A stretch of DNA of 64,000 nt from Xenorhabdus ehlersii (GTDB lineage Bacteria; Pseudomonadota; Gammaproteobacteria; Enterobacterales; Enterobacteriaceae). The notes below the pieces were generated by a model, which was not told where the DNA came from, ran no database searches, and saw only the letters and a list, made by a program, of their open reading frames with translations. The position numbers and the translations under genes were made by a program. Below, one piece after another: positions 29,856 to 40,765 of the stretch. The stretch spans positions 124,001 to 188,000 of the forward strand of contig NZ_RAQI01000006.1 in assembly GCF_003610465.1 (NCBI RefSeq), in the 5' to 3' direction. Every line of letters starts with the position of its first letter. Within the stretch, counting starts at the first letter, position 1.

Positions 29856-30815
29856 ATGAATTTATGGCATCCAACATCAGAAAACATTTGGCAAGGGCGC
29901 AATGATCTTGCAGAAGCCAATAACGCCTTACGTCTATTCCAGACAATAAAACAGCCGGCCAGTTTTTCTCCAGCTGAATTTCCTCATCATATTGCGCTAT
30001 TGGGATTTGAATGTGATGAAGGCGTTAAACTTAATCAGGGACGTCCGGGAGCGAAGTTAGGACCAGAATATTTGCGCCAATCCTTGGCAAACCTGGCGAG
30101 TTATGATGGTCATGATAGATTGGTGGATTTGGGAAATATTCGCGCTAATTCTGGGGAATTGAGTGAAGCACAGCAGGCACTCAGTGATGCTGTCTATGAA
30201 TGCCAGCAGCATAATATGAAAACGCTGATTTTTGGCGGTGGGCATGAAACGGCTTTTGCTCATGGGATGGGAATTTACCGTGCGTTTTCGGAGCAGCGTG
30301 TCGGTATCATCAATTTTGATGCCCACTTGGATCTGAGAAATTCGCCGCAGCCTACATCAGGAACCCCATTTCGGCAACTTGCGCATTACTGCCAGCAACA
30401 TCAGCGTCCATTTAATTACAGTTGTGTTGGCGCCAGCTTGGCATCAAATACCCAGGCATTACTGGATGAGGCTAATCATCTTGATGTCACCATTATTTGG
30501 GATACCCACTGTGTTGAATCCATGTTGGATAAGGTACAGAAGCAATTACAAGATATCATTAATCAGGTTGATATCATTTATATGACTATCGATTTGGATG
30601 TGCTGCCAATTTGGCAAATGCCAGCCGTTTCTGCACCTGCGGCGTTGGGAGTTCCGCTGGAGCGTTTATTGCCATTAGTTCAACTCATCTGTCAGAGCAA
30701 AAAATTGCAAGCCGTAGATTTAGTTGAGCTTAACCCTTTATATGATATCCAGGGAATGGGAGGGAAAGCGGCGGCTCGGCTTGCATGGCAGTTGGTGCAT
30801 TGGTGGAATAAATAG
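29856..30815 (+). CDS. hutG: Formimidoylglutamase HutG
   Basis: A 319-residue ureohydrolase (arginase family). It hydrolyses N-formimino-glutamate to glutamate and formamide, the last step of the pathway. Manganese-binding motifs are GGGHETAFAHG, INFDAHLDLRN and MTIDLDVLP. The ATG at 29856 is chosen because GAGGG lies about eight bases upstream; the in-frame ATG at 29823 would overlap hutI and lacks a site. hutC follows after 37 bases. Confidence 0.94.
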   Translation: MNLWHPTSENIWQGRNDLAEANNALRLFQTIKQPASFSPAEFPHHIALLGFECDEGVKLNQGRPGAKLGPEYLRQSLANLASYDGHDRLVDLGNIRANSGELSEAQQALSDAVYECQQHNMKTLIFGGGHETAFAHGMGIYRAFSEQRVGIINFDAHLDLRNSPQPTSGTPFRQLAHYCQQHQRPFNYSCVGASLASNTQALLDEANHLDVTIIWDTHCVESMLDKVQKQLQDIINQVDIIYMTIDLDVLPIWQMPAVSAPAALGVPLERLLPLVQLICQSKKLQAVDLVELNPLYDIQGMGGKAAARLAWQLVHWWNK

Positions 30816-30852
30816 GCTGGTGGGAAGAGTAGAAAGTGAGAAGGAAGGAATA

Positions 30853-31584
30853 GTGACAGACGATTTACCAGATATATGTACCAAGCCAGTACCTTTATAT
30901 GCAAAAGTTAAACAAGCGATTATTGAAAAGATCTATACAGGGGAATGGAAACCGCATGATCGGATTCCTTCGGAAGCGGAATTGGTCAGGCAATTTAACT
31001 GTAGTCGCATGACGGCTAACCGGGCATTAAGGGAGCTAACGGCAGAAGGTTTTCTATTCCGTCTGCAAGGGGTGGGTTCGTTTGTCTCTGAGCCGAAAGG
31101 ACAATCTGCGTTATTTGAAATTCACAGTATTGCAGATGAAATTGCTTCCCGCTCTAACCGACATAGTTGCAAGGTGTTGAAACTCGCTGAAGTGAGCGCC
31201 AATATGACTCAGGCTGAGGAATTCAGTATTGCAGTAGGTGCGCCGCTCTACCATTCCATTATTGTACATTATGAAAATGATGTACCTGTGCAAATTGAAG
31301 ATCGCTTTGTCAATGTTCAGGCAGCACCGGAATATTTGCGGCAAGATTTCCGTCAGCAAACGGCCCATGATTATTTATCCCAGGTAGCGCCATTGACAGA
31401 AGGGGAACATATCGTTGAAGCCGTGGCGGGAGATGCCCTCTCTTGTCGGTTATTACAAATTGAGGCAAATACGCCCTGTTTGTTAATCAGCCGACGAACC
31501 TGGTCGAGAGAATTTATTGTTTCCAGTGCCAGGTTATTGTTTCCTGGGTATCGATATAAATTGAAAGGGCGTTTTAGTTCATAG
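30853..31584 (+). CDS. hutC: Histidine utilisation repressor HutC (GntR family)
   Basis: A 243-residue regulator. The N-terminal winged helix (PLYAKVKQAIIEKIYTGEW, then PSEAELVRQFNCSRMTANRA) is of GntR type. The C-terminal UTRA domain (from about FEIHSIADEIASRS) is where urocanate binds to relieve repression. The GTG at 30853 is preferred, as AAGGAAGGA precedes it; earlier in-frame starts lie inside hutG. It ends the first hut unit, followed by a strong terminator. Identical palindromes before hutI and hutU are the expected targets. Confidence 0.93.
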   Translation: MTDDLPDICTKPVPLYAKVKQAIIEKIYTGEWKPHDRIPSEAELVRQFNCSRMTANRALRELTAEGFLFRLQGVGSFVSEPKGQSALFEIHSIADEIASRSNRHSCKVLKLAEVSANMTQAEEFSIAVGAPLYHSIIVHYENDVPVQIEDRFVNVQAAPEYLRQDFRQQTAHDYLSQVAPLTEGEHIVEAVAGDALSCRLLQIEANTPCLLISRRTWSREFIVSSARLLFPGYRYKLKGRFSS

Positions 31585-31616
31585 TTCCCTAATGGAGCTA
31601 CAAAAAATCAGGCTGC

Positions 31617-31653
31617 AAAAACCTCTTTTTTCCTTTGGGGAGAAGAGGTTTTT
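31617..31653 (+). terminator. Terminator after hutC
   Basis: AAAAACCTCTT pairs with AAGAGGTTTTT across a 15-base loop, ending in five T residues. It separates hutIGC from the hutUH unit. Confidence 0.85.
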
Positions 31654-31685
31654 CATTAGTCCTTGTAACAATAATGTAAAATCAA

Positions 31686-31848
31686 TGTGATGTTAAACAC
31701 AAAACCAGCAAAAATATTTCCCTGTTTATCACGAAATAAATCAATATCATCTTTTTGATTTTCATCAAAAAAATATTTTACCCGCATCATTAACTTTATC
31801 TCCGTCACATTTTTGCCTATTGAATGCACATGTATATACAACTATACA
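31686..31848 (+). promoter_or_regulatory. hutU promoter with HutC operator and CRP-like site
   Basis: -35 TTGAAT (31820-31825) and -10 TATACA (31843-31848) are 17 bases apart. The HutC word ATGTATATACAAC (31830-31842) fills the spacer, so bound repressor would block RNA polymerase. A CRP-like TGTGA-N6-ACACA is at 31686-31701, and a TCACATTT half-site is near 31805. Catabolite control by CRP is known for hut in Klebsiella; here it is inferred. Confidence 0.6.
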
Positions 31849-31885
31849 ATTAATAAAATTCACAACGATGAGATAGGAAAAAACC

Positions 31886-33580
31886 GTGACGACGCAAAAT
31901 AATAAATTCAGCAACGTAACCATTCGCGCTCCCAGAGGGACGCAACTGACAGCAAAAAGCTGGCTAACCGAAGCACCACTTCGTATGCTCATGAATAACC
32001 TTGATCCCGATGTGGCGGAAAATCCCTGTGAATTGGTGGTGTATGGTGGCATTGGTCGTGCAGCCAGAAACTGGGAATGCTATGAAAAAATCGTTGAAAC
32101 CTTAAAGAATCTGGAAAATGACGAAACCCTGCTGGTGCAATCCGGTAAACCTGTGGGGGTGTTCAAAACCCATGAGAATGCCCCGCGTGTATTAATTGCC
32201 AACTCGAATTTGGTGCCACACTGGGCGACATGGGAACATTTTAACGAATTGGATGCCAAAGGGCTGGCTATGTATGGCCAGATGACAGCCGGTAGTTGGA
32301 TTTACATTGGCAGTCAGGGCATTGTTCAGGGAACTTACGAAACTTTTGTCGAAGCAGGCCGCCAACACTACAACGGCAACTTGACCGGACGTTGGATACT
32401 GACGGCGGGTTTGGGCGGTATGGGCGGTGCCCAGCCACTGGCTGCGACATTGGCAGGTGCCTCTTCATTAACCATAGAGTGCCAACAAAGTCGCATTGAC
32501 TTTCGTCTGCGTACCAAATACGTGGATGAGCAGGCCGTTGATCTGGATGATGCTTTGGCGCGTATTGAACGTTATACCCAGGAAGGTAAAGCAATCTCGA
32601 TAGCATTGTGTGGTAATGCTTCAGAGATTTTACCTGAGCTGGTACGCCGTGGCGTGCGTCCTGATATGGTAACAGACCAAACCAGTGCCCATGATCCATT
32701 ACACGGTTACTTGCCGGCTGGTTGGACATGGGAAGCGTATTGCCGCCGTGCCGAAAGTGAGCCAGAAGTGGTGATCCAAGCGGCAAAAGCGTCAATGGCC
32801 GCACATGTTGAAGCTATGTTGGCCTTTCAGGAACAGGGTATACCTACCTTCGATTATGGCAATAATATCCGCCAAATGGCGAAAGAGGTGGGTATTGAAC
32901 ACGCTTTTGATTTTCCTGGCTTTGTTCCCGCTTACATTCGCCCGCTGTTCTGTCGAGGTATAGGACCTTTCCGTTGGGCGGCGCTTTCCGGTGATCCTGA
33001 GGATATTTATAAAACTGACGCCAAGGTAAAAGAACTGTTGCCGAATGATGCCCATTTACACCGCTGGCTAGATATGGCGAGAGAGCGCATCAGTTTCCAA
33101 GGCTTGCCTGCACGTATTTGTTGGGTAGGGTTGGGAGATCGTGCCAAATTAGGTTTAGCATTCAATGAAATGGTTCGCCGAGGGGAACTTTCTGCACCAA
33201 TCGTGATTGGCCGTGATCATTTGGATTCTGGCTCTGTCGCCAGCCCTAATCGTGAAACTGAATCCATGCAAGATGGTTCTGACGCTGTTTCTGATTGGCC
33301 ATTACTGAATGCCTTACTGAATACGGCTGGTGGTGCAACATGGGTTTCCCTGCATCATGGTGGTGGCGTTGGTATGGGATTCTCTCAACATTCTGGCATG
33401 GTCATTGTTTGTGATGGAACTGATGAAGCTGCTGAGCGCATTGCCCGTGTATTACACAATGATCCGGCAACGGGCGTTATGCGTCATGCTGATGCGGGCT
33501 ATGAATTGGCTATCCAGTGTGCGAAAGAGCAGGGGCTAAACCTGCCAATGTTAAACCTGCCAGTGACTGATGCGAAATAA
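31886..33580 (+). CDS. hutU: Urocanate hydratase HutU
   Basis: A 564-residue urocanase that converts urocanate to imidazolonepropionate using bound NAD+. Characteristic segments are [50 protein letters not shown] (NAD binding), [16 protein letters not shown] and [20 protein letters not shown], which contains the region of the catalytic cysteine. Translation probably begins at GTG 31886 with an AGGA site upstream. hutH follows after 14 bases. Confidence 0.96.
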   Translation: MTTQNNKFSNVTIRAPRGTQLTAKSWLTEAPLRMLMNNLDPDVAENPCELVVYGGIGRAARNWECYEKIVETLKNLENDETLLVQSGKPVGVFKTHENAPRVLIANSNLVPHWATWEHFNELDAKGLAMYGQMTAGSWIYIGSQGIVQGTYETFVEAGRQHYNGNLTGRWILTAGLGGMGGAQPLAATLAGASSLTIECQQSRIDFRLRTKYVDEQAVDLDDALARIERYTQEGKAISIALCGNASEILPELVRRGVRPDMVTDQTSAHDPLHGYLPAGWTWEAYCRRAESEPEVVIQAAKASMAAHVEAMLAFQEQGIPTFDYGNNIRQMAKEVGIEHAFDFPGFVPAYIRPLFCRGIGPFRWAALSGDPEDIYKTDAKVKELLPNDAHLHRWLDMARERISFQGLPARICWVGLGDRAKLGLAFNEMVRRGELSAPIVIGRDHLDSGSVASPNRETESMQDGSDAVSDWPLLNALLNTAGGATWVSLHHGGGVGMGFSQHSGMVIVCDGTDEAAERIARVLHNDPATGVMRHADAGYELAIQCAKEQGLNLPMLNLPVTDAK

Positions 33581-33594
33581 GGAGCGTTGTTAAA

Positions 33595-35127
33595 ATGAAA
33601 AATATTACTATTCATCCGGGAAAAATGACGCTTGAAGAATTACGTCATGTTTATCAGCATCCTGTTCACATTAGTTTGGACGAACACTGTTTCCCTGCCA
33701 TTGAAGGTAGTGTTGCTTGTGTGAATCGCATTATCAGTGAAAATAAAACGGCTTACGGTATCAATACCGGTTTTGGTTTGCTCGCGAATACCCGTATTGC
33801 AGAGCAGGATTTGGAAGAGTTGCAGCGTTCTATCGTGTTGTCACATGCGGCGGGAGTGGGTGAACCTCTGCCGGATGAAATTGTCCGCTTGATTATGGTG
33901 TTGAAAATTAATAGCCTTGCCCGTGGTTATTCTGGCATTCGTCTGGAAGTCATTCAGGGACTGATTGCCTTGGTCAACGCTGAGGTTTATCCCTGTATTC
34001 CAAGCAAAGGTTCGGTAGGGGCTTCCGGTGACTTAGCACCCTTGGCGCATATGAGCTTGTTATTGTTGGGCGAAGGTAAAGCCCGTTATCGTGGTGAATG
34101 GTTACCGGCAAAAGAGGCACTGGAAAAAGCAGGACTTGAGCCGATGTGTCTTGTCGCAAAAGAAGGTTTGGCACTGCTCAACGGTACGCAGGCTTCTACC
34201 GCTTTTGCCTTAAAAGGGCTATTTGCCGCAGAAGATTTACTCGCATCAGCGATTGTTTGTGGCGCCATGTCTGTTGAAGCCGCTCTTGGCTCCCGTAAAC
34301 CCTTTGATGCCCGTATCCATGAAGTACGTGGACAGAAAGGCCAGATTGATGTGGCAGCCCTTTACCGTTTGATATTGGAAGAACAAAGTGAGATTTGTGA
34401 ATCCCATAAAAACTGCCCGAAAGTTCAGGATCCTTATTCATTGCGCTGCCAGCCACAAGTGATGGGGGCTTGTTTAACCCAAATCCGCCATGCTGCTGAT
34501 GTTATTATGGTTGAAGCCAATGCAGTCTCTGATAACCCACTGGTATTTACCGAAGAAGATGAGGTGATTTCTGGTGGTAATTTCCACGCGGAACCCGTCG
34601 CTATGGCATCAGATAATCTGGCTATTGCTTTGGCAGAAATCGGCTCATTGTCAGAACGTCGCATTGCCTTGCTGATGGATAGCAATATGTCCCAGTTGCC
34701 ACCATTCTTAGTTGAAAACAGCGGTGTTAACTCTGGTTTCATGATTGCACAGGTGACGGCGGCTGCGCTGGCAAGTGAAAACAAGGCACTGGCGCATCCT
34801 TCCAGTGTCGATAGTCTGCCGACATCTGCCAATCAAGAAGATCACGTTTCAATGGCACCCGCCGCAGGCCGTCGCCTGTGGGAGATGGCAGATAACGTGC
34901 GAGGGATCTTAGCAATTGAATGGTTGACAGCTTGCCAGGGCATGGATTTCCGTCATGGCTTGAAGAGTAGTCCGGTATTAGAAAAAGCTCGCCATATTCT
35001 TCGTGATAAAGTTACACATTATGATAAAGACCGCTTTTTTGCTCCGGATATTGATGTAACAATTCAGTTGTTGGCCGAGCAGCAACTTTCTGCTTTGTTG
35101 CCTGCTGGGAATATCTTAGAAAACTAA
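33595..35127 (+). CDS. hutH: Histidine ammonia-lyase HutH
   Basis: A 510-residue ammonia-lyase (E. coli has no homologue; typical length about 510). It removes ammonia from histidine to give urocanate. The MIO cofactor forms from Ala143-Ser144-Gly145 in [16 protein letters not shown]. Other active-site regions are [15 protein letters not shown] (catalytic Tyr) and [15 protein letters not shown]. It is co-transcribed with hutU. Confidence 0.97.
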   Translation: MKNITIHPGKMTLEELRHVYQHPVHISLDEHCFPAIEGSVACVNRIISENKTAYGINTGFGLLANTRIAEQDLEELQRSIVLSHAAGVGEPLPDEIVRLIMVLKINSLARGYSGIRLEVIQGLIALVNAEVYPCIPSKGSVGASGDLAPLAHMSLLLLGEGKARYRGEWLPAKEALEKAGLEPMCLVAKEGLALLNGTQASTAFALKGLFAAEDLLASAIVCGAMSVEAALGSRKPFDARIHEVRGQKGQIDVAALYRLILEEQSEICESHKNCPKVQDPYSLRCQPQVMGACLTQIRHAADVIMVEANAVSDNPLVFTEEDEVISGGNFHAEPVAMASDNLAIALAEIGSLSERRIALLMDSNMSQLPPFLVENSGVNSGFMIAQVTAAALASENKALAHPSSVDSLPTSANQEDHVSMAPAAGRRLWEMADNVRGILAIEWLTACQGMDFRHGLKSSPVLEKARHILRDKVTHYDKDRFFAPDIDVTIQLLAEQQLSALLPAGNILEN

Positions 35128-35145
35128 GTACAAACACATCGTTTT

Positions 35146-35166
35146 AGGCCGGATAAAATCCGGCCT
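35146..35166 (+). terminator. Hairpin between hutH and the permease
   Basis: The nine-base-pair stem AGGCCGGAT with ATCCGGCCT, three-base loop, lies 18 bases after the hutH stop. No T-run follows (TATCG), so it may only reduce read-through into the permease or protect the 3' end. Confidence 0.55.
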
Positions 35167-35219
35167 TATCGTAGTATTTATCTCTTCCAATCTAATAATA
35201 AAAGACATAAGGATAAATC

Positions 35220-36584
35220 ATGCAAAATATTTCACAACTCAAGCGCGGGTTAAGCGTTCGCCACATTCGGTTTATGGCTCTGGGTTCGGCAATTGGCACA
35301 GGTCTTTTCTATGGTTCGGCAGGCGCTATTAAAGCCGCAGGACCGGCGGTATTGCTGGCTTATGCAATTGGCGGTGCAGCCGTTTTTATGGTCATGCGGG
35401 CATTGGGGGAAATGGCGGTACATCGCTCTGCACCTGGCTCTTTCTCTTATTATGCCACCCAATACTTAGGGCCATTGGCAGGTTTTCTGACCGGATGGAC
35501 TTACGTCTTTGAAATGCTGGTTGTTTGTCTTGCTGACGTCACCGCATTTGGCATCTATATGAAGCTCTGGTTTCCCCATGTTGACCAGTGGATTTGGGTT
35601 CTTGGCATTGTCTTTTTTATTGGCGCAATCAACCTATGTAACGTCAAGGTATTTGGTGAAATGGAATTTTGGCTGTCTATCATCAAAGTTGCTGCGATTA
35701 TCGCCATGATTGTCGGTGGTTTTGCCATCATGATGTATGGGTTTGGTCAGGAAGCAGGGCATGTCACAGGCCTGTCGAATTTATGGGAACATGGTGGATT
35801 TATGCCAAACGGCATAGCGGGGGTAATTGCTTCGTTTACAGTCGTTATGTTTGCCTTTGGTGGCATTGAAGTCATCGGCATCACGGCCAGTGAAGCTAAA
35901 AATCCAGAAAAATCCATCCCACGTGCGATCAATGCGGTTCCGTTCCGTATCTTACTGTTTTATGTTCTTACACTGTTTGTTTTGATGTGCATTTATCCGT
36001 GGAATCAAGTGGGACAAAATGGCAGCCCATTTGTCCAGATCTTCTCCAGCCTGGGAATTGATTCCGCAGCCAATATTTTAAATATTGTCGTGATTACCGC
36101 TGCAATTTCCGCGATCAACAGTGATATTTTTGGTGCCGGACGGATGATGTATGGCATGGCCCAGGAAAAACAGGCACCAGCCTCTTTTACCCAACTGACT
36201 AAAAACGGGGTACCGTGGGTTACGGTGCTGGCAATGTCTGGGATCTTGTTGGTGGGCGTCCTTTTGAATTATTTGTTGCCGGAAAAAGTTTTCGTCATCA
36301 TTGCTTCCATCGCAACATTTGCAACCGTTTGGGTATGGCTGATGATTTTGCTGTCACAATATGTTATGCGCCGAAAAATGCCGGCAGAGGAGGCCAAGCA
36401 GCTTAAATTCTCCGTTCCCTTCTGGCCTGTTGCGCCGACTTTAGCCATTGCTTTTATGGCATTTGTTATTGTGGTATTAGGCTATTTCCCTAATACCCGG
36501 ATTGCATTATACGTAGGGATAGTATGGATAGTATTATTGACTATCAGCTATTATTTATGGGTAAAAAAACCAAGTCATGGTTAA
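35220..36584 (+). CDS. Amino acid permease (ProY/HutT-like), probable histidine importer
   Basis: A 454-residue APC-family transporter with about 12 membrane segments. The N-terminal signature [20 protein letters not shown] and [21 protein letters not shown] are typical of the AAT subfamily. It resembles E. coli ProY, but its position directly after hutUH suggests that it imports histidine (the HutT role). It shares the direction of hutUH and lies 92 bases downstream of hutH, beyond a hairpin without a T-run. Substrate is inferred from context. Confidence 0.88.
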   Translation: MQNISQLKRGLSVRHIRFMALGSAIGTGLFYGSAGAIKAAGPAVLLAYAIGGAAVFMVMRALGEMAVHRSAPGSFSYYATQYLGPLAGFLTGWTYVFEMLVVCLADVTAFGIYMKLWFPHVDQWIWVLGIVFFIGAINLCNVKVFGEMEFWLSIIKVAAIIAMIVGGFAIMMYGFGQEAGHVTGLSNLWEHGGFMPNGIAGVIASFTVVMFAFGGIEVIGITASEAKNPEKSIPRAINAVPFRILLFYVLTLFVLMCIYPWNQVGQNGSPFVQIFSSLGIDSAANILNIVVITAAISAINSDIFGAGRMMYGMAQEKQAPASFTQLTKNGVPWVTVLAMSGILLVGVLLNYLLPEKVFVIIASIATFATVWVWLMILLSQYVMRRKMPAEEAKQLKFSVPFWPVAPTLAIAFMAFVIVVLGYFPNTRIALYVGIVWIVLLTISYYLWVKKPSHG

Positions 36585-36721
36585 CCCTCCCATACCACCT
36601 TATGTATTTTGTGAATACAATTTCATCCTAAGATAACTCAGTGTTAAGAAAGCTGATTTGTGTTCTGGATCATGGCAAACTAACGAGTTGATATATCTTT
36701 TTTGTTGTTTGGAGGTGTTTT

Positions 36722-37657
36722 TTGGATAAGATTTTAGTCGATGAGGCTGTTGCAGAGCTGCGTACTATTTTAGATATGTTGCGTTGGTCTACTAGCCGTT
36801 TTAGCGAATCGGATATCTATTGTGGACATACTGCATGTAATCCGTGGGACGAGGCTTTGCAATTAGTTCTCCCCTCATTGCGTTTGCCTATGGATGTCCC
36901 TGATTCAATGATGGCTTCACGCCTGACATCAACAGAGCGTCAACGTATCGTGGAACTTGTCTTACGTCGTATTAATGAACGTATTCCTGTTGCTTATTTG
37001 ATAAATCGAGCTTGGTTCTGTGGTCATGAATTTTATGTCGATGAGCGAGTTTTGATTCCACGTTCACTGATTAGAGATGTGATTGAAAACCATTTTGAAG
37101 GACTTATCTCACGTCAGCCATCGACAATTTTGGATCTTTGTACAGGAAGCGGTTGTATTGCAATCGCCTGTGCCCATGCCTTCCCAGAAGCCGAAGTTGA
37201 TGCTGTTGATATTTCTCCAGATGCTTTGGAAGTTGCAGAAATAAATATAGAGAATCATAAGCTTTCTCACCGTGTAATCCCGATTCGTTCAGATCTATTT
37301 CATGATATACCATCGGTGAAATACGACATCATTGTCACTAATCCTCCTTATGTCGATGAAGAAGATATGAGTGATTTTCCTCAGGAATACGATCATGAAC
37401 CTGAATTAGCCATGGCTGCAGGTATTGACGGGTTGGATTTGGTTCGTCGTATTCTGGCAACTGCCCCGGATTTCCTTTCAGAAGATGGAATACTGGTATG
37501 TGAAGTAGGTAACAGTATGGTACACCTGATTGAGCAATACCCTGAAGTACCATTCAAATGGCTAACATTCGAACATGATTATGGTGATGGTGTTTTCGTG
37601 CTGACTCGCCAGCAGCTTGTTGAATATCACGAATATTTCCAGCAATTCAAAGACTGA
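36722..37657 (+). CDS. prmB: 50S ribosomal protein L3 glutamine methyltransferase PrmB
   Basis: A 311-residue SAM-dependent methyltransferase (E. coli PrmB 310). It methylates Gln150 of ribosomal protein L3. The SAM-binding [19 protein letters not shown] motif is near residue 136, and the catalytic glutamine-binding NPPY motif is in [15 protein letters not shown]. The start is a TTG at 36722, supported by GGAGG six bases upstream and by alignment with the E. coli start MDKI. aroC follows 211 bases later, as in E. coli. Confidence 0.95.
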   Translation: MDKILVDEAVAELRTILDMLRWSTSRFSESDIYCGHTACNPWDEALQLVLPSLRLPMDVPDSMMASRLTSTERQRIVELVLRRINERIPVAYLINRAWFCGHEFYVDERVLIPRSLIRDVIENHFEGLISRQPSTILDLCTGSGCIAIACAHAFPEAEVDAVDISPDALEVAEINIENHKLSHRVIPIRSDLFHDIPSVKYDIIVTNPPYVDEEDMSDFPQEYDHEPELAMAAGIDGLDLVRRILATAPDFLSEDGILVCEVGNSMVHLIEQYPEVPFKWLTFEHDYGDGVFVLTRQQLVEYHEYFQQFKD

Positions 37658-37868
37658 TATTTTTTCATTCATCCAATGGTTAAAACAGATATTTCATAAT
37701 TGTATCTATATCCAGTGGATTTCGAGTAGCAGCTAGCAATATTGTTGCTCGAAAGATTAAGGATAAAAGGCAAATAAAATTACTGAAATAAGATAGGTTT
37801 TAATCATTGGGTGAGTTATTGTTATTCGATCTCATTTGTAACGCATAAATAATGATGGCAGGGTAAGA

Positions 37869-38954
37869 ATGGCAGGAAATAGTATTGGACAGTTTTTTCG
37901 TGTCACCACATTTGGTGAATCTCACGGGATCGCACTGGGATGCGTTGTCGATGGTGTTCCACCGGGTATTGCTATTACAGAAGCTGATTTGCAAATCGAT
38001 TTAGACAGGCGTCGTCCGGGAACTTCCCGTTATACGACGCAGCGTCGTGAACCCGATCAAGTTCGCATTCTTTCTGGTGTTTTTAACGGCGTGACAACCG
38101 GTACTAGCATTGGCCTGATGATTGAAAACACCGATCAGCGTTCACAAGATTACAGTGCAATTAAAGATGTTTTCCGCCCTGGCCATGCTGACTATACCTA
38201 CGAACAGAAATATGGGGTGCGTGATTACCGTGGTGGCGGGCGTTCATCTGCCCGTGAAACCGCTATGCGCGTTGCAGCAGGGGCAATTGCTAAAAAATAT
38301 CTACTCGAAAAACACGGTATTCTTATTCGTGCTTGCCTGACTCAGATGGGTGATATTCATTGTGAACTGAAAGATTGGGATCTTGTTGAACAGAATCCTT
38401 TTTTCTGCCCGGATGCAAGTAAGTTGACTCAGCTTGATGAATTACTCCGTACATTGAAAAAAGAGGGGGATTCTATCGGTGCGAAAGTGAGTGTGGTTGC
38501 CGAAAACGTTCCTGCCGGATTGGGTGAACCGGTTTTTGACCGTTTGGATGCAGACATCGCTCATGCTTTGATGAGCATTAACGCGGTCAAAGGTGTTGAA
38601 ATCGGTGAGGGTTTCGGTGTTATCAACTTACGTGGCAGCGAGAACCGCGATGAAATGACGACACAGGGATTTACCAGTAACCATGCAGGCGGCATTTTAG
38701 GCGGAATTAGCAGTAGTCAGCCAATTATTGCGCATATCGCCTTGAAACCAACATCCAGCATTATGGTGCCAGGCAGAACTATCAATCGTCAGGGAGAAGA
38801 AGTGGATATGGTAACTCGCGGCCGCCACGATCCTTGTGTTGGTATTCGTGCCGTACCTATCGCAGAAGCAATGATGGCAATTGTACTGATGGATCACTTA
38901 CTGCGCCAGCGGGCACAATGTGCTGATGTGATATCATCACTTCCACGCTGGTAA
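37869..38954 (+). CDS. aroC: Chorismate synthase AroC
   Basis: A 361-residue enzyme (E. coli 361) making chorismate from EPSP with reduced FMN, the last common step of aromatic biosynthesis. Signature segments are [19 protein letters not shown], the [11 protein letters not shown] region, [20 protein letters not shown] and [18 protein letters not shown], with the conserved His and Arg residues. The gene has an upstream gap of 211 bases. The murein endopeptidase gene mepA that follows aroC in E. coli is missing; yfcA comes next. Confidence 0.97.
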   Translation: MAGNSIGQFFRVTTFGESHGIALGCVVDGVPPGIAITEADLQIDLDRRRPGTSRYTTQRREPDQVRILSGVFNGVTTGTSIGLMIENTDQRSQDYSAIKDVFRPGHADYTYEQKYGVRDYRGGGRSSARETAMRVAAGAIAKKYLLEKHGILIRACLTQMGDIHCELKDWDLVEQNPFFCPDASKLTQLDELLRTLKKEGDSIGAKVSVVAENVPAGLGEPVFDRLDADIAHALMSINAVKGVEIGEGFGVINLRGSENRDEMTTQGFTSNHAGGILGGISSSQPIIAHIALKPTSSIMVPGRTINRQGEEVDMVTRGRHDPCVGIRAVPIAEAMMAIVLMDHLLRQRAQCADVISSLPRW

Positions 38955-39040
38955 TTAGGGAAGAGGCTCCTGATACCCGCTTTGGTTGGTGCTGAAAGGT
39001 ATCATGAGAATAGGCAAGCAGTTTTCTGGTGAAATGCATA

Positions 39041-39841
39041 ATGGAATGGTCATTATTGGGGCCGGAAATTTACGGTTTCCTCTTTTTAGTTGCGATGGTG
39101 GCAGGGTTTATCGATTCCATTGCCGGAGGTGGTGGATTATTGACCATCCCTGCGTTGCTATCGGTGGGCGTTTCTCCTGTCCAAGCGCTGGCAACAAGTA
39201 AGTTACAGGCTATAGGTAGCTCTTTCTCTGCCAGCCTCTATTTTATCCGCCGTGGCGTAGTGGATTTGCGTTCCCAGCGTTTTGCTATCTTCATGACGAT
39301 AATTGGCGCCATGTTAGGAGCTTTGCTGGTTCAATTTATCTCACCGGATTTTTTGCGTTATTTATTGCCGGCATTAGTGATCATTATCGGCGTTTATTTC
39401 CTATTGGTGCCGAATATTGGGGCAGAAGATCGGCAACATCGTCTTGGTCCAATTGCGTTTGGTTGCCTTGCCGGATGTGGTATTGGTTTTTACGATGGCG
39501 TGTTTGGGCCAGGGACGGGATCTTTTTTTGCACTCTCTTATGTCATGCTTTGTGGCTACAATTTGGCAAAAGCAACGGCTCATGCCAAGGTACTGAACTT
39601 TGCATCTAACATCGGAGCCTTAGGATTCTTTGTTCTTGGCGGACAGATCTTATGGCTGGCGGGAGTTGTGATGTTGGTAGGACAAATAATCGGTGCGCGA
39701 TTTGGGGCGAGTTTAGTACTGAGCAAAGGGAAGAAACTTATTCGTCCGCTGTTGGTGACAATTTCCTTTTTGATGAGCATCAAACTTCTTTATGATCATC
39801 ACGGAGATACAGTCCGTTCTTGGCTGGCATTTTATTTTTGA
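39041..39841 (+). CDS. yfcA: TSUP-family transporter YfcA
   Basis: A 266-residue membrane protein of the TauE/SafE family with about eight segments, close to E. coli YfcA (269). Family motifs are AGFIDSIAGGGGLLTIPALL near the start and GFYDGVFGPGTGSFFALSYV in the middle. Family members are proposed exporters of sulfite or organosulfur anions; the substrate here is unknown. The ATG at 39041 is preferred over a GTG at 39029; neither has a strong ribosome-binding site. epmC follows after 21 bases. Confidence 0.9.
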   Translation: MEWSLLGPEIYGFLFLVAMVAGFIDSIAGGGGLLTIPALLSVGVSPVQALATSKLQAIGSSFSASLYFIRRGVVDLRSQRFAIFMTIIGAMLGALLVQFISPDFLRYLLPALVIIIGVYFLLVPNIGAEDRQHRLGPIAFGCLAGCGIGFYDGVFGPGTGSFFALSYVMLCGYNLAKATAHAKVLNFASNIGALGFFVLGGQILWLAGVVMLVGQIIGARFGASLVLSKGKKLIRPLLVTISFLMSIKLLYDHHGDTVRSWLAFYF

Positions 39842-39862
39842 TTTAGGATCTGGCATTAATAC

Positions 39863-40420
39863 ATGACCGCACATCATTATCAGCAACTGATTGAAATTTT
39901 TGATAATTGCTTTAGCAATGACTATAACACCCGTTTGATAAAAGGTGATGATGAGCCGATTTATCTGCCTGCAGATGATGAAGTTAACTATAACCGGATA
40001 GTGTTTGCCCACGGATTTTATGCCAGTGGATTACATGAAATTTCTCATTGGTGCATTGCGGGTGAAGAGCGTCGCAAACTGATCGATTTTGGTTACTGGT
40101 ATTGCCCTGATGGGCGCGATGCCCAAACTCAGGAGAAGTTTGAAAAGGTGGAGATTAAACCACAATCGCTGGAGTGGTTATTCTGTATAGCAGCGGGGTT
40201 TCCCTTTAATATCAGTTGTGACAACCTTGAAGGCGATTTTGAGCCGGATCGCCTGGCTTTTCAGCAGAAAGTGCATGCGCAAGTCATGCAATACCTTGAA
40301 AATGGGATACCCGCACGAGCTGAACGCTTTATTCAAGGTCTGCAATCGTTCTACAATACGCCTCCATTAAAAGCAGAGCATTTTCCTTATCCGGAAGATC
40401 TCTTTGCTAACAGAAATTGA
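39863..40420 (+). CDS. epmC: Elongation factor P hydroxylase EpmC
   Basis: A 185-residue protein of the YfcM/EpmC family (E. coli 182). It hydroxylates the beta-lysyl-modified lysine of EF-P. A metal-binding-like HEISH motif lies in YASGLHEISHWCIAGEERR near residues 55-60, with FGYWYCPDGRDAQTQEKFE after it. It is expected to work with EpmA and EpmB, which are not in the window. The order yfcA-epmC-yfcL is as in E. coli. Confidence 0.93.
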   Translation: MTAHHYQQLIEIFDNCFSNDYNTRLIKGDDEPIYLPADDEVNYNRIVFAHGFYASGLHEISHWCIAGEERRKLIDFGYWYCPDGRDAQTQEKFEKVEIKPQSLEWLFCIAAGFPFNISCDNLEGDFEPDRLAFQQKVHAQVMQYLENGIPARAERFIQGLQSFYNTPPLKAEHFPYPEDLFANRN

Positions 40421-40436
40421 TTTTGAGGAAAAAATA

Positions 40437-40712
40437 ATGCTCGCAGAGTTTGAAACACGTATTCTGGCGCAAATTGATGATATGGTTGAACAGGCCAGTG
40501 ATGATGAATTATTTGCTGGTGGTTACCTCCGCGGGCATCTGACATTAGCTGTTGCTGAATTAGAGCAAGAAGGTGCAAACACTATCGAACAGCTCCATCA
40601 GCGTGTTGAAGAAAGCATCCACAAAGCAATTAAAGTGGGAGAACTGACTCCACCGGATCAGATTTTGGTTTTGGCAACTTGGCAAAAATTGCTGAATGGT
40701 GCAAAAGATTAA
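40437..40712 (+). CDS. yfcL: YfcL family protein
   Basis: A 91-residue, mostly helical acidic protein matching E. coli YfcL (92 residues) along its length: MLAEFETRILAQIDDMVEQA, then SDDELFAGGYLRGHLTLAVAE. The function is unknown. The ATG at 40437 has a GAGGA site; an upstream in-frame start inside epmC is unlikely. It is the last gene before an AT-rich gap and is followed by a terminator. Confidence 0.9.
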   Translation: MLAEFETRILAQIDDMVEQASDDELFAGGYLRGHLTLAVAELEQEGANTIEQLHQRVEESIHKAIKVGELTPPDQILVLATWQKLLNGAKD

Positions 40713-40739
40713 TTCTTTGATATAAAAATAACTTTATTT

Positions 40740-40765
40740 AGGGCTATTCATGTAGCCCTTTATTT
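40740..40765 (+). terminator. Terminator after yfcL
   Basis: AGGGCTA pairs with TAGCCCT over a six-base loop and is followed by TTATTTTT. Confidence 0.8.
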
